Below, in pieces: positions 25,201 through 34,339 of a stretch of DNA of 64,000 nt (the stretch's first letter is position 1; each line of letters opens with the position of its first letter). Where the stretch lies: positions 1 through 64,000 of the forward strand of contig DATELN010000186.1 in assembly GCA_035276605.1 (NCBI GenBank), read 5' to 3'. The position numbers and the translations under genes are program-made. The DNA is from GCA-003244245 sp035276605. Lineage in GTDB: Bacteria > Actinomycetota > Actinomycetes > Mycobacteriales > Pseudonocardiaceae. The notes beneath the pieces were generated by a model. The model saw only the letters and a list, made by a program, of their open reading frames with translations. It was not told where the DNA came from and ran no database searches.

Positions 25201-26085
25201 CGCGGTGGCGATACTTGCGCCGACCCGGGCATTGTTCAGCAGCAGCGCGTGGTTAGCGGCGATAGCCCGCGCTCCCAAGGTGCCGCTCACCGAAGCCAGC
25301 AGCCATGGAGTGAGGGCTTTGCCGGCCACGCCCTGCGCCACCGCGTCGCGCAGCGCCCGGGCTGTCGCTTCCTCGACCTCCGCCGGCTCCAGTGCCTGGT
25401 CTTCAGGACACGGGCAGGCAATGAGCACGCCGCTGCGCTGGGCAAGGCGGTGCCAGCGGAGGAAACAGAACCGGGCGATCTCCTCGGGCACTTCCGCGTG
25501 CTTGTCGAGCGCGAGGCCGCTGCCGCGGGCGTAGAAGGCGGGGAACTCTCGGGTGCCCAGGCCCACGACCGGCACACCCAGCGTCTCCAGCGCCTCCAGC
25601 GTTTTTGGCAGGTCCAGAATGCTCTTCGCACCGGCCGCGACCACCGCAACGGGATGCTGCGCGAGGGTGGGCAGGTCCGCCGAGACGTCACCGGTTTCCC
25701 CGCGGTGGACGCCCCCGATGCCGCCGGTGGCGACCACGTTGATGCCCGCCAAGGCGGCCGCGAACACCGTCGCGGACACCGTCGTCGCCCCGTCCACACC
25801 CTGGGCAATCGCCCACCCGAGGTCTGCGGCGGCGCACTTGAGCACGTTGCCAGAGGTGCCGAGGCGCGCTATCTCGTCGGCTTCTAGCCCCACCCGCAGC
25901 CGTCCAGCGATCACCCCCACCGTCGCCGGGATCGCCCCAGCCGCCCGCACGGCTTCTTCGAGCGACGCAGCGACGTGAACGTTCACCGGTGCCGGCAGCC
26001 CGTGGGCGATGACACTTGACTCCAGCGCCACGACTGGACGGCCGTCAGCAAGCGCCGCGCGGATGTCATCCCGGACGGTGACCAC
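25168..26085 (-). CDS. psuG: Pseudouridine-5'-phosphate glycosidase
   Basis: PsuG cleaves pseudouridine 5'-phosphate into uracil and ribose 5-phosphate (a Mn2+-dependent lyase-type reaction) in pseudouridine breakdown. The hallmarks are present: RPVVALESSVIAHGLP, the Lys in NVLKCAAAD, VSATVFAAALAGINVVATGGIGGVHRG-like core, KSILDLPKTLE and TLGVPVVG. The protein is about 305 residues. The open frame extends to 26295, but family members start just before the VALES block; GTG 26085 or GTG 26097 are the likely starts. No pseudouridine kinase (psuK) lies beside it, which is unusual for a complete pathway. Confidence 0.9.
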   Translation of the reverse strand: MVTVRDDIRAALADGRPVVALESSVIAHGLPAPVNVHVAASLEEAVRAAGAIPATVGVIAGRLRVGLEADEIARLGTSGNVLKCAAADLGWAIAQGVDGATTVSATVFAAALAGINVVATGGIGGVHRGETGDVSADLPTLAQHPVAVVAAGAKSILDLPKTLEALETLGVPVVGLGTREFPAFYARGSGLALDKHAEVPEEIARFCFLRWHRLAQRSGVLIACPCPEDQALEPAEVEEATARALRDAVAQGVAGKALTPWLLASVSGTLGARAIAANHALLLNNARVGASIATALCQLGSAATF

Positions 26086-26136
26086 GCTCCTTATCACAAC
26101 GAAGCCGTCTACAAGGAAGCCACAACAGCACGAAGA

Positions 26137-27033
26137 ATGTCGATTGTGAGTGCTGTACCAACCACGCGGAAGCCAGTGTTGCGCGGCGGCCCACTCGGCC
26201 CGGCGCCAAGCGCCACAATCGGTGGAGTGTTGAGTGCCGGGTTGGTGGTGCTGGGCGCGGTGAGCGCCCCGCTCACCGCGCTGTGGCTGCTGCAACGCCG
26301 GCTGATCTACTTCCCGGACACCGCCGTCCCGAGCCCGGGGAGCGTGCTGCCCAGGGCGCAGGAGATCACGCTACGCACTGAGGACGGGCTGGCGCTGGGC
26401 GCCTGGCACGTCAGCCCCGCCCGCGGCGACTGCGGCATCACCGTGCTGGTCATGCCGGGCAACGGCGGCTCCCGGGAGTTGCGGGCGCCGCTGGCCCGCC
26501 GGCTGGCCGCCAAGGGTTTCGCGGTGCTGCTACTGGATTACCGCGGCTACGGCGGCAATCCCGGCAGCCCCTCGGAGAACGGGTTGATCAGCGACGCGCG
26601 TGCGGCGCGCGCATACCTCGTCGACCACGGGGTAGCGCCGGAGCGTCTGATCTACTTCGGCGAAAGCCTCGGTGCGGCGGTAGCGACCCGGCTCGCCGCC
26701 GAGCAGCCACCCGGCGCGTTGGTGCTGCGCTCACCGTTCACCGACCTCGCCGCCGTGGGCGCCCGGCACTACCCGATGCTCCCGGTCCGGCTGCTGCTGC
26801 GGGACCGGTTTCCGGTAACCACGCTGATCAGTCAGGTCCGGGTGCCGACGGTGGTCGTCTACGGCTCCGCCGACGGGATCGTGCCCCCAGAGCAGAGCGC
26901 GGCGGTGGCGGCCGCTGCCCCAGGTCCGGTCCGAGTGGTCGAGATGGTCGGGGCCGACCACAACGACGATGCGCTCCTGGAGGGCAACGAACTGGTCGCT
27001 GCCGTGGTCGACCTCGGTCGGTTACTGACCTAA
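26137..27033 (+). CDS. Membrane-anchored alpha/beta hydrolase (ABHD-like)
   Basis: This is a 298-residue serine hydrolase. A single N-terminal hydrophobic helix (about residues 28-52) anchors it. The alpha/beta hydrolase fold has the oxyanion stretch VMPGNGGSRE and the nucleophile elbow GESLGAAVA (Ser). An acid in VYGSADGIVPPEQ and a His in GADHNDD complete the triad. The LIYFP start of the fold resembles bacterial homologues of the BEM46/ABHD13 group. It is divergent from psuG. The substrate is unknown. Confidence 0.87.
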   Translation: MSIVSAVPTTRKPVLRGGPLGPAPSATIGGVLSAGLVVLGAVSAPLTALWLLQRRLIYFPDTAVPSPGSVLPRAQEITLRTEDGLALGAWHVSPARGDCGITVLVMPGNGGSRELRAPLARRLAAKGFAVLLLDYRGYGGNPGSPSENGLISDARAARAYLVDHGVAPERLIYFGESLGAAVATRLAAEQPPGALVLRSPFTDLAAVGARHYPMLPVRLLLRDRFPVTTLISQVRVPTVVVYGSADGIVPPEQSAAVAAAAPGPVRVVEMVGADHNDDALLEGNELVAAVVDLGRLLT

Positions 27034-27047
27034 CCGGCTGTGTCCGG

Positions 27048-27248
27048 CTACCTGAAGAACGGTCCCCAGTTGAGCATGCAGCCAAGGTCGGAGTAACGCT
27101 CGGAGGGGCTGCAGCTTGCTTGTGCCGAGGAGTTGTCGCCGCCGGTCGGGCGTTGCTGATCAGCAGCGCCGGCCACGCCGGCAGCAGCGAGGATGGTGCC
27201 GCCGAGCAGGGTGATAATCGCCACAGATCGGATGATGACTCGTCGCAT
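27048..27248 (-). CDS. Small secreted protein with two Cys
   Basis: This is a 66-residue precursor: a basic start, a hydrophobic signal (VAIITLLGGTILAAAGVAGA) and a likely cleavage after AGAAD. The mature part is about 38 residues, with two Cys (SCSPSERYSDLGC) and ends LNWGPFFR. GGGGGG lies 5 bases before the second ATG, so I start at 27248 rather than 27251. Small exported proteins of this kind are common in actinobacteria; no function is assigned. It is convergent with the membrane-anchored hydrolase gene. Confidence 0.65.
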   Translation of the reverse strand: MRRVIIRSVAIITLLGGTILAAAGVAGAADQQRPTGGDNSSAQASCSPSERYSDLGCMLNWGPFFR

Positions 27249-27333
27249 CATGTCCCCCCAAGATGAGTTTCAAATAAACCCCCGCCTTACCGGTCTATCG
27301 GATTCGGACACATGGTGTTACGAAAGGAGCCAC

Positions 27334-28170
27334 ATGGGACGCGTCACCGTCGGCGAGGACAACGGCAGCCCCGTCGAGCTTTACTACGAGGACTACGGCT
27401 CGGGGCAGCCAGTGATCCTTATCCACGGCTGGCCGCTATCAAGCCGCTCATGGGAACACCAGGTTGCCACACTGGTCGCCGACGATTACCGGGTGATCAC
27501 CTACGACCGCCGCGGGTTCGGCGCGTCATCCCAGCCCTGGGATGGCTACGACTACCACACCTTTGCCGCTGACCTGCACAGGCTCATCGAACATCTGGAC
27601 TTGTCCGGCGTGAGCCTTATTGGTTTCTCGATGGGCGGCGGCGAGGTGGCCCGCTACGTGGGCCGGTACGGCACCGAACGCGTCGCCAAGGCCGTATTCG
27701 CCGCGGCCGTCCCGCCGTACCTGTACAAGACCGCCGAAAACCCCGAAGGCGGCATTGACGACGCCGCCCTCACCGCCTTCCACGACGGCATCCGAGCCGA
27801 TCGCCTGGCTTTCGTCGACAGGTTCGTCACCAACTTTTTCGCCGTTCGGGGCCAGACCAATCTGGTCAGTGAACCGCTGCGGCGCTACAACGTCGCGATC
27901 GCCGCCGCCGCGTCACCTAAAGGCACCCTGGACTGCACCACCGCGTTCACCAAAACCGACTTCCGCGACGACCTGGCAGCGTTCACTATCCCGACGCTGG
28001 TCATCCATGGCGACTCGGACGCGATCGTGCCATTCGAGGTCAGCGGCCGGCGCACCGCGGAGGCGATCGACGGCTGCAAACTCGTCCTCGTCCCGGATGC
28101 CCCGCACGGACTCAACGTCACCCACGCCCAGATTTTCAACGCCGAGATTTTGGCATTTCTCCGTAGCTGA
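27334..28170 (+). CDS. Alpha/beta hydrolase, cofactor-free haloperoxidase/esterase type
   Basis: This is a 278-residue hydrolase of the non-haem chloroperoxidase/arylesterase type. It has the oxyanion HGWPLSSRSW, the nucleophile Ser in GFSMGGGE, the acid Asp in VIHGDSDAIVP and the catalytic His in DAPHGLN. AAAGGAG precedes ATG 27334, and the triad spacing fits the family. The open frame extending to 27193 lacks a start signal. Members hydrolyse esters and can perform perhydrolysis; the natural substrate is unknown. The next gene begins 10 bases later, probably in one operon. Confidence 0.9.
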   Translation: MGRVTVGEDNGSPVELYYEDYGSGQPVILIHGWPLSSRSWEHQVATLVADDYRVITYDRRGFGASSQPWDGYDYHTFAADLHRLIEHLDLSGVSLIGFSMGGGEVARYVGRYGTERVAKAVFAAAVPPYLYKTAENPEGGIDDAALTAFHDGIRADRLAFVDRFVTNFFAVRGQTNLVSEPLRRYNVAIAAAASPKGTLDCTTAFTKTDFRDDLAAFTIPTLVIHGDSDAIVPFEVSGRRTAEAIDGCKLVLVPDAPHGLNVTHAQIFNAEILAFLRS

Positions 28171-28180
28171 CATTGTTACT

Positions 28181-30076
28181 TTGACCGCGTCCTTCACCGA
28201 GCACACGACCTGGGCACGCAGGCGCCAGACACCGCTGCGTGCCTTCCTGCGTACCGAGTCCGGCAGCGCCGCCGTCCTACTGGCCGCCACACTGATCGCG
28301 CTGGCCTGGGCAAACATTGATATCGCGTCGTATGAGTCGGTGTGGCGAACGCCGCTGTCAATCCATCTCGGTAATTCTGGCGTGTCCGGCGTGTCCGGCG
28401 TGTCCGGCGTGTCACTGACTCTTCGTGAGTGGCTCAACAGCGGGCTGATGACGTTTTTCTTCTTCATCATCGGGCTGGAAGCGCGCCGTGAATTCGACAT
28501 GGGTGAACTGCGTGAGCGGCGGCGGGTCGCGCTGCCGTTGCTGGCGGGTATCGGCGGAATGGTGGTGCCGGTCGCGATCTACCTTGCCGTGAACGCGGGA
28601 CAACCGTCGGCACACGGTTGGGGTATCGCGATGTCGACGGACACGGCGTTCGCGCTGGGACTGCTCGCGCTGATCGGGCGCCGGCTGCCGGATACCGTGC
28701 GGGCCTTCCTGCTCACCGTTGTTGTCGTCGACGATGTCGTGGCCCTCGTCGTCATCGCGACGGCCTACAGCGGGCGGGTTGCGGTGCAGCCGCTTGCTGC
28801 CGCGCTCGCGATCTTCGCGGTGCTCCTTCTTGTGCGTGCCGGCCGGATCCGGTACGGCCTGGTCTACGCGCTTCTCGGGGCAGCCGCCTGGGTGGCGTTG
28901 TTGTTCTCCGGTGTCGAGCCTGTCGCCATCGGACTGGCGATGGGGCTGCTGACCTACGCCTACCCACCCGCGCTCGGCGATCTGGAGCGCGCGACGGGCC
29001 TGTTCCGGCTATTCCGCGAGCAACCGACTCCCGAGCTCGCGCGCTCGGCGACCACTGGGCTGGCGGCGGCGCTGTCCCCCAACGAGCGATTGCTCCAGCT
29101 CTACCACCCGTGGACCAGCTACCTGATCGTGCCGCTATTCGCTCTTGCCAATGCCGGGATCGCGGTCAGCGGCGAGTTCCTGTCTCGTGCCTACACCTCA
29201 CCGATCACCCTGGGGATCCTGATCGGCTATGTCGCTGGCAAGCCGATCGGCATCGTCGCCACCTGCTGGCTGGTCACCTTGCCGAACCGAGCGCAGCTGC
29301 GGCCCCCGGTCGGCTGGGCCGCCATCGCCGGTGGCGGCGCGATCGCCGGTATCGGGTTCACCGTATCGTTGTTGATCGCCACCCTTGCCTTTGACGGCGC
29401 CGAGCTGCAGGAGGCCAAGCTTGGCGTGCTGTCCGCGGCGCTGTGCGCATCCGCCGCGGCCTGGATTATCTTCGGTGGCACCGCGTTGCTGCCGGCACGG
29501 CTGCGCATCCGGGCCTTGCTGGGTACCGCGGAGCCCATCATCGACCTGGTCGAACCGGTCGATCCGGACAGCGACCACATCCGAGGCCCGGCCGAGGCGT
29601 TGGTGACCGTCGTCGAGTACGGCGACTTCGAGTGCCCGTACTGCGGTCAGGCCGAACCGGTGATCCGCGAGCTGCTCGCCGATTTCGGCGAGGTGCGCTA
29701 CGTCTGGCGGCATCTGCCGCTGACCGACGTCCACCCGCAGGCCCAACTAGCGGCCGAAGCCACGGAAGCGGCGGCCAGCCAGGGCGAGTTCTGGCGGATG
29801 CACGACCTGCTGATGGATCATCAGCAGGATCTGCGGCCGAGCGATCTGATCCGGTACGCCGGCGAACTCGGCCTCGACGTCGAACGATTCCGCACCGAAC
29901 TGCGCGCCCATACCCACGCTGCCCGGATCGCCGAAACCGTCGAGTCCGCCAGCCTCAGCGGGGTTTCTGGTACACCCACGTTTTTCATCAACGGACGGCG
30001 GCATTACGGCGCCTACGACATCGACACCCTCACCGCCGCCGTCAAGACCGCCAAAGCCCGCGCGGTGTTGGCTTAG
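28181..30076 (+). CDS. nhaA: NhaA Na+/H+ antiporter fused to a DsbA-like thioredoxin domain
   Basis: The first 430 residues are an NhaA antiporter with 12 helices. Signatures include the LRTESGSA N-terminal helix, MTFFFFIIGLEARREF, STDTAFALGLLAL and the paired Asp of VVVVDDVVALVVIA that carry ions. The C-terminal 190 residues are a DsbA-type thioredoxin fold with CPYC at about residues 485-488 and the cis-Pro SGTPTFFING. The TTG at 28181 is the likeliest start because the upstream frame lies inside the hydrolase gene. NhaA-DsbA fusions occur in actinobacteria. The domain is predicted to face outside, possibly for redox control of the transporter. An early loop carries a 9-bp repeat tract. Confidence 0.88.
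   Translation: MTASFTEHTTWARRRQTPLRAFLRTESGSAAVLLAATLIALAWANIDIASYESVWRTPLSIHLGNSGVSGVSGVSGVSLTLREWLNSGLMTFFFFIIGLEARREFDMGELRERRRVALPLLAGIGGMVVPVAIYLAVNAGQPSAHGWGIAMSTDTAFALGLLALIGRRLPDTVRAFLLTVVVVDDVVALVVIATAYSGRVAVQPLAAALAIFAVLLLVRAGRIRYGLVYALLGAAAWVALLFSGVEPVAIGLAMGLLTYAYPPALGDLERATGLFRLFREQPTPELARSATTGLAAALSPNERLLQLYHPWTSYLIVPLFALANAGIAVSGEFLSRAYTSPITLGILIGYVAGKPIGIVATCWLVTLPNRAQLRPPVGWAAIAGGGAIAGIGFTVSLLIATLAFDGAELQEAKLGVLSAALCASAAAWIIFGGTALLPARLRIRALLGTAEPIIDLVEPVDPDSDHIRGPAEALVTVVEYGDFECPYCGQAEPVIRELLADFGEVRYVWRHLPLTDVHPQAQLAAEATEAAASQGEFWRMHDLLMDHQQDLRPSDLIRYAGELGLDVERFRTELRAHTHAARIAETVESASLSGVSGTPTFFINGRRHYGAYDIDTLTAAVKTAKARAVLA
28379..28414 (+). repeat. Four tandem 9-bp units in nhaA
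   Basis: The unit GGCGTGTCC occurs three times exactly and a fourth time with one change at the end, encoding Gly-Val-Ser repeats in the extracytoplasmic loop after the first NhaA helix. Loss or gain of units keeps the frame. Confidence 0.85.
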
Positions 30077-30120
30077 TGCCGTGGGCCCACAGGCCGCCTC
30101 CCAGCCGATAAGGTGTGCCG

Positions 30121-30669
30121 ATGCCGGCAGATAGGCGGCTCGGAAGTCGGTTGACTCACTCTGGGCGGGTCTTGGTGCAGCGGCTGCGCAGGGCCTACCG
30201 GGAGGAAGTCGATGTGGCCGAGCAGGCCCTGCTGGTGGCCTGGTCCGCCTTCGGTGTGACCTTCGGTCTCACCCGAGCGCTCACATTATGGCTGCGCAGC
30301 GGGCATGGCCCGGCGGGCGGCGGGATCGTCATCCGGGGCCGCCACATTCATCACTACAACTTCGGTATCGCTCTGTTGACCGTGGTCGGCGCGATCGCGC
30401 TGGGCGGCCTGGAGCATCACCGGCGCCACCCGTTGACCGTCACGGCCTACGGCAGCGGCGTCGCGCTCATCATCGACGAGCTGGCCCTGCTGATCGACCT
30501 TGAGGACGTGTACTGGGCCAAAGACGGGCGTTGGAGCATCGACGCCGCGATCGGCACGATCGCCACTGGCGGGCTTTACTTGGCCGCGGTGCCGTTCTGG
30601 CGCCAAGCCGCCGAGCAAGTCGTCACAACCTGCGCGGAGACAGCACGCGGGCAGATTCGCACGCCTTGA
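30121..30669 (+). CDS. Conserved integral membrane protein
   Basis: The protein has about 182 residues and four hydrophobic segments. A His-rich motif GRHIHHYNFGIALL precedes a helix, and acidic motifs IIDELALLIDLEDVYW sit at the next membrane boundary. The pattern of conserved His and Asp/Glu at membrane edges suggests metal or phospholipid headgroup binding. I recall similar unnamed actinobacterial membrane proteins but no function. ATG 30121 has AAGGTG upstream; GTG 30115 is the alternative. It follows the nhaA gene by 44 bases and may be co-transcribed. Confidence 0.75.
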   Translation: MPADRRLGSRLTHSGRVLVQRLRRAYREEVDVAEQALLVAWSAFGVTFGLTRALTLWLRSGHGPAGGGIVIRGRHIHHYNFGIALLTVVGAIALGGLEHHRRHPLTVTAYGSGVALIIDELALLIDLEDVYWAKDGRWSIDAAIGTIATGGLYLAAVPFWRQAAEQVVTTCAETARGQIRTP

Positions 30670-31152
30670 TCACTTGCGTGCGTCGACTCTTCCTGCTTGG
30701 CACCCATGTGACGGCAGCACAGCCAGCTGGCCAGATTGGAAGGGACTGTTGTGATGCCCAGAGTTTATGTCAGTCTCATCTAATCCGACTTTCACCGCTG
30801 CCAGCCCGGTAACTTCGAGGCTGCGGGCGAGCTGATCTTTTTCGGCGCACGACGGATTCGGAAAGTTCATGGATCTGCCGGGTGCTGACCATACTCAGGA
30901 AGCTTTCGGTTTGTTCGCCGCACCGATCTCGGCGGAATGTATGACCCTTATCGGATTCCGCAATGCGCCCATGTTTCGAGCAAACGGCCTGCGGCTTACT
31001 TCACCATGTCCATGGCGAACCGCTACCAAACAATGTTGATGACTGTCAACATACCGGGTTAAACCCCCGTCGGGCGTAACCACCACAGGAGGGTCGGCGT
31101 TAGAGCGGTGCAGGCATGTTCCGCATCAGGCTGACTCGGTGGAAAGCAGGAC
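30670..31152. other. 483-base intergenic region
   Basis: No convincing gene was found: all frames are short, with stops at about the random rate, and third-position GC bias is absent. It holds the dyad described at 31034-31051 and a plausible promoter (TTGATG 31036-31041, 17 bases, TTAAAC 31059-31064) for the oxidase gene. An untranslated leader of around 90 bases would follow. Confidence 0.5.
31034..31051. promoter_or_regulatory. Dyad upstream of the galactose oxidase-like gene
   Basis: TGTTGA(TGACTG)TCAACA at 31034-31051 is a perfect 6-bp dyad with a 6-base spacer. It overlaps the candidate -35 of the promoter for the gene at 31153, so it is a candidate repressor site. Confidence 0.5.
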
Positions 31153-32727
31153 ATGGCATTCACAACAAGTCGACGCTGCGCCCTGATGCTGCTCATGACT
31201 CCTGGCCTGGCATTGCTCTACGGCGGCACGGCGCGCGCTGCGGCACAAAGTATCACTTATGCACAGCCTGGGGCCGGCCGCGCCGAATATTTCGCCTGGG
31301 CACGGCTGGGACGGTGGAGCCAGGTTTTCAAGCTGCCCAACGTGGCGATCCACACACACGTGTTGCCGAACGGAAAGGTGCTCTTTTGGGGGCGGCGGGA
31401 CCGCCCTACCGACTCGATGCATGCCCATGCCTGCATGCCATTCATCTGGGATCCCACAACTGGAAAACTGGCCGCCACACCTGCGCCCACCCGCGCGGAC
31501 GGCACAAAAGTCAACTTATTCTGCTCGGGACATGCCTTTCTGCCCGATGGCCGGCTGCTGGTCGTGGGCGGGCACGTCACCGACGGCGACGGGCTCGACC
31601 AGGCCTGCCTCTACGACTACCGCACCAACACGTGGACAGCCCTTCCGGTGATGAACCAGCGCCGGTGGTATCCGACCGCCACCGCGCTTCCCGATGGCAC
31701 CGTGCTGGTGTCGTCAGGCAGTTACAAAGAAAACGGTACAGTCGTGATCAACGATATCCCGCAAATGTGGGATGGGCGCCAGTGGGGACCGGCTGCCCGC
31801 TTTGCCGGCCTGCCGATGTATCCGCGGCTGCACATCGCGCCGAGCGGGCAGATGTTCGCATCTGGCTCGAATGCCATCATTTACGCCGATGCTCACGGTG
31901 GTTGGTCTGCGCTGTCCCGGCCACGGGGAACAAGGCAGAACGGCGAGCGGCAGTACGGCCCTTCGGTGATGTACGACGCCGGAAAGGTCATCTACATCGG
32001 AGGCAGCAACGATGAAGGCACCGATGTCCCGACTGCCACGGCGGAGGTAATCGATTTTTGCGCTAATCCCCCGGTGTGGCACCAGACCGCGAGCATGCAC
32101 TTCCCGCGCCGCCAGCATAACGCGACAGTTCTCGCGGACGGGACTGTGCTCGTCACCGGAGGGACCGGCGGGCCAGGCTTCAACGACCTGTCGCCAGGAA
32201 AGCCTGTCCATGTTGCCGAACTGTGGGATCCGGCAACGGAAGAATGGACCAAGCTGGCTGCCGAAAGGGTGGACCGCTGCTACCATGCGACAGCCGTGTT
32301 GCTGCCGGATGCGACGGTGCTCAGCGCGGGTGGGGGCGAGTTCGCCGTGGGTGGCCAATCGAATGATCTGCGGCACAGCCACCGCAACGCGCAGATTTTT
32401 CATCCACCGTATCTGTTCCGCGGCCCACGCCCGCAGATCGCATCGGCCCCCACGGACATCACGTACGGCCAAATATTCTCACTGAAAATCTCAGGACCAG
32501 CCATCGCAAAGGTCACGTGGATAAGGCTGCCCTCGGTGACTCATGCTTCAGACCAGAGCCAGCGCCTGACCGTCTTGAAATTTCGTTCCGACGCTGGCGG
32601 TCTCACCGTTACTGCACCCACCGGGCCGGAAATCTGCCCACCTGGGCATTACATGCTTTTCGCTCTCAGCGATGCTGGCGTGCCCTCAGTAGCGCGGATC
32701 GTGCGGATCAGCCCACCAGGTGCGTGA
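31153..32727 (+). CDS. Secreted galactose oxidase-like radical-copper oxidase (kelch + DUF1929)
   Basis: This 524-residue protein is exported by an N-terminal signal (cleavage near residue 30, TARAAA). A kelch propeller and a C-terminal DUF1929 domain follow. All residues expected for a copper-radical active site are present: Cys124 (FCSGH) and Tyr173 (RRWYPT) for the Cys-Tyr cofactor, Tyr377-His378 (CYHATA) and His464 (SVTHASDQ). Related enzymes oxidise primary alcohols or aldehydes with O2, giving H2O2; Streptomyces GlxA acts on extracellular glycans. The substrate here is unknown. A palindrome and promoter lie upstream. A second, divergent copy is at 44456-46657. Confidence 0.9.
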   Translation: MAFTTSRRCALMLLMTPGLALLYGGTARAAAQSITYAQPGAGRAEYFAWARLGRWSQVFKLPNVAIHTHVLPNGKVLFWGRRDRPTDSMHAHACMPFIWDPTTGKLAATPAPTRADGTKVNLFCSGHAFLPDGRLLVVGGHVTDGDGLDQACLYDYRTNTWTALPVMNQRRWYPTATALPDGTVLVSSGSYKENGTVVINDIPQMWDGRQWGPAARFAGLPMYPRLHIAPSGQMFASGSNAIIYADAHGGWSALSRPRGTRQNGERQYGPSVMYDAGKVIYIGGSNDEGTDVPTATAEVIDFCANPPVWHQTASMHFPRRQHNATVLADGTVLVTGGTGGPGFNDLSPGKPVHVAELWDPATEEWTKLAAERVDRCYHATAVLLPDATVLSAGGGEFAVGGQSNDLRHSHRNAQIFHPPYLFRGPRPQIASAPTDITYGQIFSLKISGPAIAKVTWIRLPSVTHASDQSQRLTVLKFRSDAGGLTVTAPTGPEICPPGHYMLFALSDAGVPSVARIVRISPPGA

Positions 32728-32753
32728 CCGCGGCATAGGCATAGATCGGCAGA

Positions 32754-33674
32754 TCATCCGGCGTGCAGCCGGGCACCCCATCGGGTCGTGACGGCCTGGC
32801 CCGGTTCTAACCGGCGCACGCCGTTGCCCGATTGGAAGGCATTCGGTGGGCAGGTCATCGGCTCAGCTCCGAGTCCCCGGCGGCGACGATGAGGACGCAG
32901 CGTGTCGCCGGTGAACAGCTCAACGAGCGGGTAGCTGCCATCCACCCATAGTTCGGCGCTCCTGCCGTCCGGCCCGGCTAGCCGCACCCAGGCCCGGCCA
33001 GTGTCGTCGCGCGCGAGATCGGTGAAGGCGAAGTCGATCTGTTGATCTCCCAGCCGGCGGCCCTGAGAAAAGTCAAAGCTGCCACCGGCCACCGGCTCGG
33101 TGCCGGTCGGCAGTTGGCGGTGCGGGTCGGTGACGATCCGGGTGCCGGCCGCAAAGCTCAGCACGGCATCGTCAATCAGGCCGCCGCCTGGCGACAGGTA
33201 CGGGTGCTGGCCGCAACCGTACGGGCAGGCCTGCTCACCGCGGTTGGTTGCCGTGGTGGTGACCGTCAAGCCCTCCTCGTCGAGGACGTAGTCCACCGCC
33301 ACGTCCAGTAAGAAGGGGTACCCCGTCAGTGGGTAGAGCCGGGTGCCCATGGTGACCCGGTTGCTGTCCTGGCGCACCGCATCCCAGCACCGCCAGCGCA
33401 GCAACCCATGGATCGCGGTGCCCTTGTCCGGCTCGGTGACCGCAACCTGATAGTCGACACCGTCGAACCGGTAGCGACCGTCGGCCAACCGGTTAGGCCA
33501 GGGCACCAGCGGAGCGCCATGCGCACCGTCGCACATGGCGTCGCGCGGGTAGGGGTCCAGCACCGCCCGGTCGCCGACCCGGTACTCCCGTACCCCACCG
33601 CCGACCTCGACCAGCACCGCCACCTGGTCGCCATACCGGATCTCGTACTGCCGCCCTGATGGTGGGATGCTCAT
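32754..33674 (-). CDS. Aldose 1-epimerase (mutarotase) family protein
   Basis: This is a 306-residue galactose mutarotase-like protein that converts anomers of sugars. It has GAPLVPWPNRLADGRY, the His of IHGLL, the second catalytic His in GCGQHPYLSPG and an Asp-rich DLARDDTGR strand; the C-terminal catalytic Glu is in GLGAEPMTCPPNAF. GAGG precedes ATG 33674; the open frame to 33815 is not needed. It is convergent with the oxidase gene (27 bases apart). Confidence 0.9.
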   Translation of the reverse strand: MSIPPSGRQYEIRYGDQVAVLVEVGGGVREYRVGDRAVLDPYPRDAMCDGAHGAPLVPWPNRLADGRYRFDGVDYQVAVTEPDKGTAIHGLLRWRCWDAVRQDSNRVTMGTRLYPLTGYPFLLDVAVDYVLDEEGLTVTTTATNRGEQACPYGCGQHPYLSPGGGLIDDAVLSFAAGTRIVTDPHRQLPTGTEPVAGGSFDFSQGRRLGDQQIDFAFTDLARDDTGRAWVRLAGPDGRSAELWVDGSYPLVELFTGDTLRPHRRRRGLGAEPMTCPPNAFQSGNGVRRLEPGQAVTTRWGARLHAG

Positions 33675-33744
33675 TCGACCTCGCAAAGCTCCGGTGACGT
33701 CTTTATCGGATACACCTGCTAAGCCCGCGCCAAACCGACCGTCA

Positions 33745-34218
33745 TTAGGAATCGTGGTGGTCGGCCTTCGGCGGGGCAGGTGCTCCGGAACCCAGCGGTG
33801 AGGTGCGCACTGCATCTCCGTCTTGCGCGGTGGTCGACCAGGCGGCGGTGAGGGCGCTCAACGACAGGAGTAGCTCTTCGCCAGCGGCCAGATCGCCCGC
33901 TGGGAGCAGCGCAGACCAGAACGGGCGGTGGGCGTCCGCGGTGAGCACCGCGGCGACTTGGCCATGCAGGGGGCTTCGGTGGCAGGTGGCGGTGATTTGC
34001 ACGTAGCGGTTGCCGGAATCTTCGGCCCGCCAGGCGCAGATGATCGGCTCGGGCAGGGCGTACGCCCAGGCCAGCAAAGCCGAAGGGTTGTCCACGGTTG
34101 CTGTGACATCGCCGACGATGTCCAGTTCATTGCTGATGCGCAGTAGCGTAGACAGCTGTTTGGCGTTGGGGGATGTCAACATCGTGGATATCCCGGGCCG
34201 GGGTGGTTCGGGCGCCAT
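33745..34218 (-). CDS. Conserved hypothetical protein, about 157 residues
   Basis: The sequence looks like a compact globular domain: QLSTLLRISNELDIVGDVTA, then a central stretch YVQITATCHRSPLHGQVAAV and a Leu/Ala-rich C-terminal helix before a Pro/Asp/His tail. There is no signal, membrane helix or recognised motif. The ATG at 34182 (residue 13) is an alternative start. Codon use is normal for the window. It lies between the mutarotase and Hsp20 genes on the same strand, separated by gaps; no function is assigned. Confidence 0.6.
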   Translation of the reverse strand: MAPEPPRPGISTMLTSPNAKQLSTLLRISNELDIVGDVTATVDNPSALLAWAYALPEPIICAWRAEDSGNRYVQITATCHRSPLHGQVAAVLTADAHRPFWSALLPAGDLAAGEELLLSLSALTAAWSTTAQDGDAVRTSPLGSGAPAPPKADHHDS

Positions 34219-34339
34219 AACGCTCGCGGAGATCAGTCCGATCGGCGCCGAATTGGCCGGCTGGCGGGGTGCCGCAGCGACGCGCGTGGGACCCCGCCAG
34301 CGCCAAGCGGACTATCTGGGGACTTGCTCAGTGGACGGC

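Noticed and set aside
33675..33815. Upstream extension of the aldose epimerase frame
   Set aside because: It lacks a start signal, and the mutarotase domain begins after ATG 33674.
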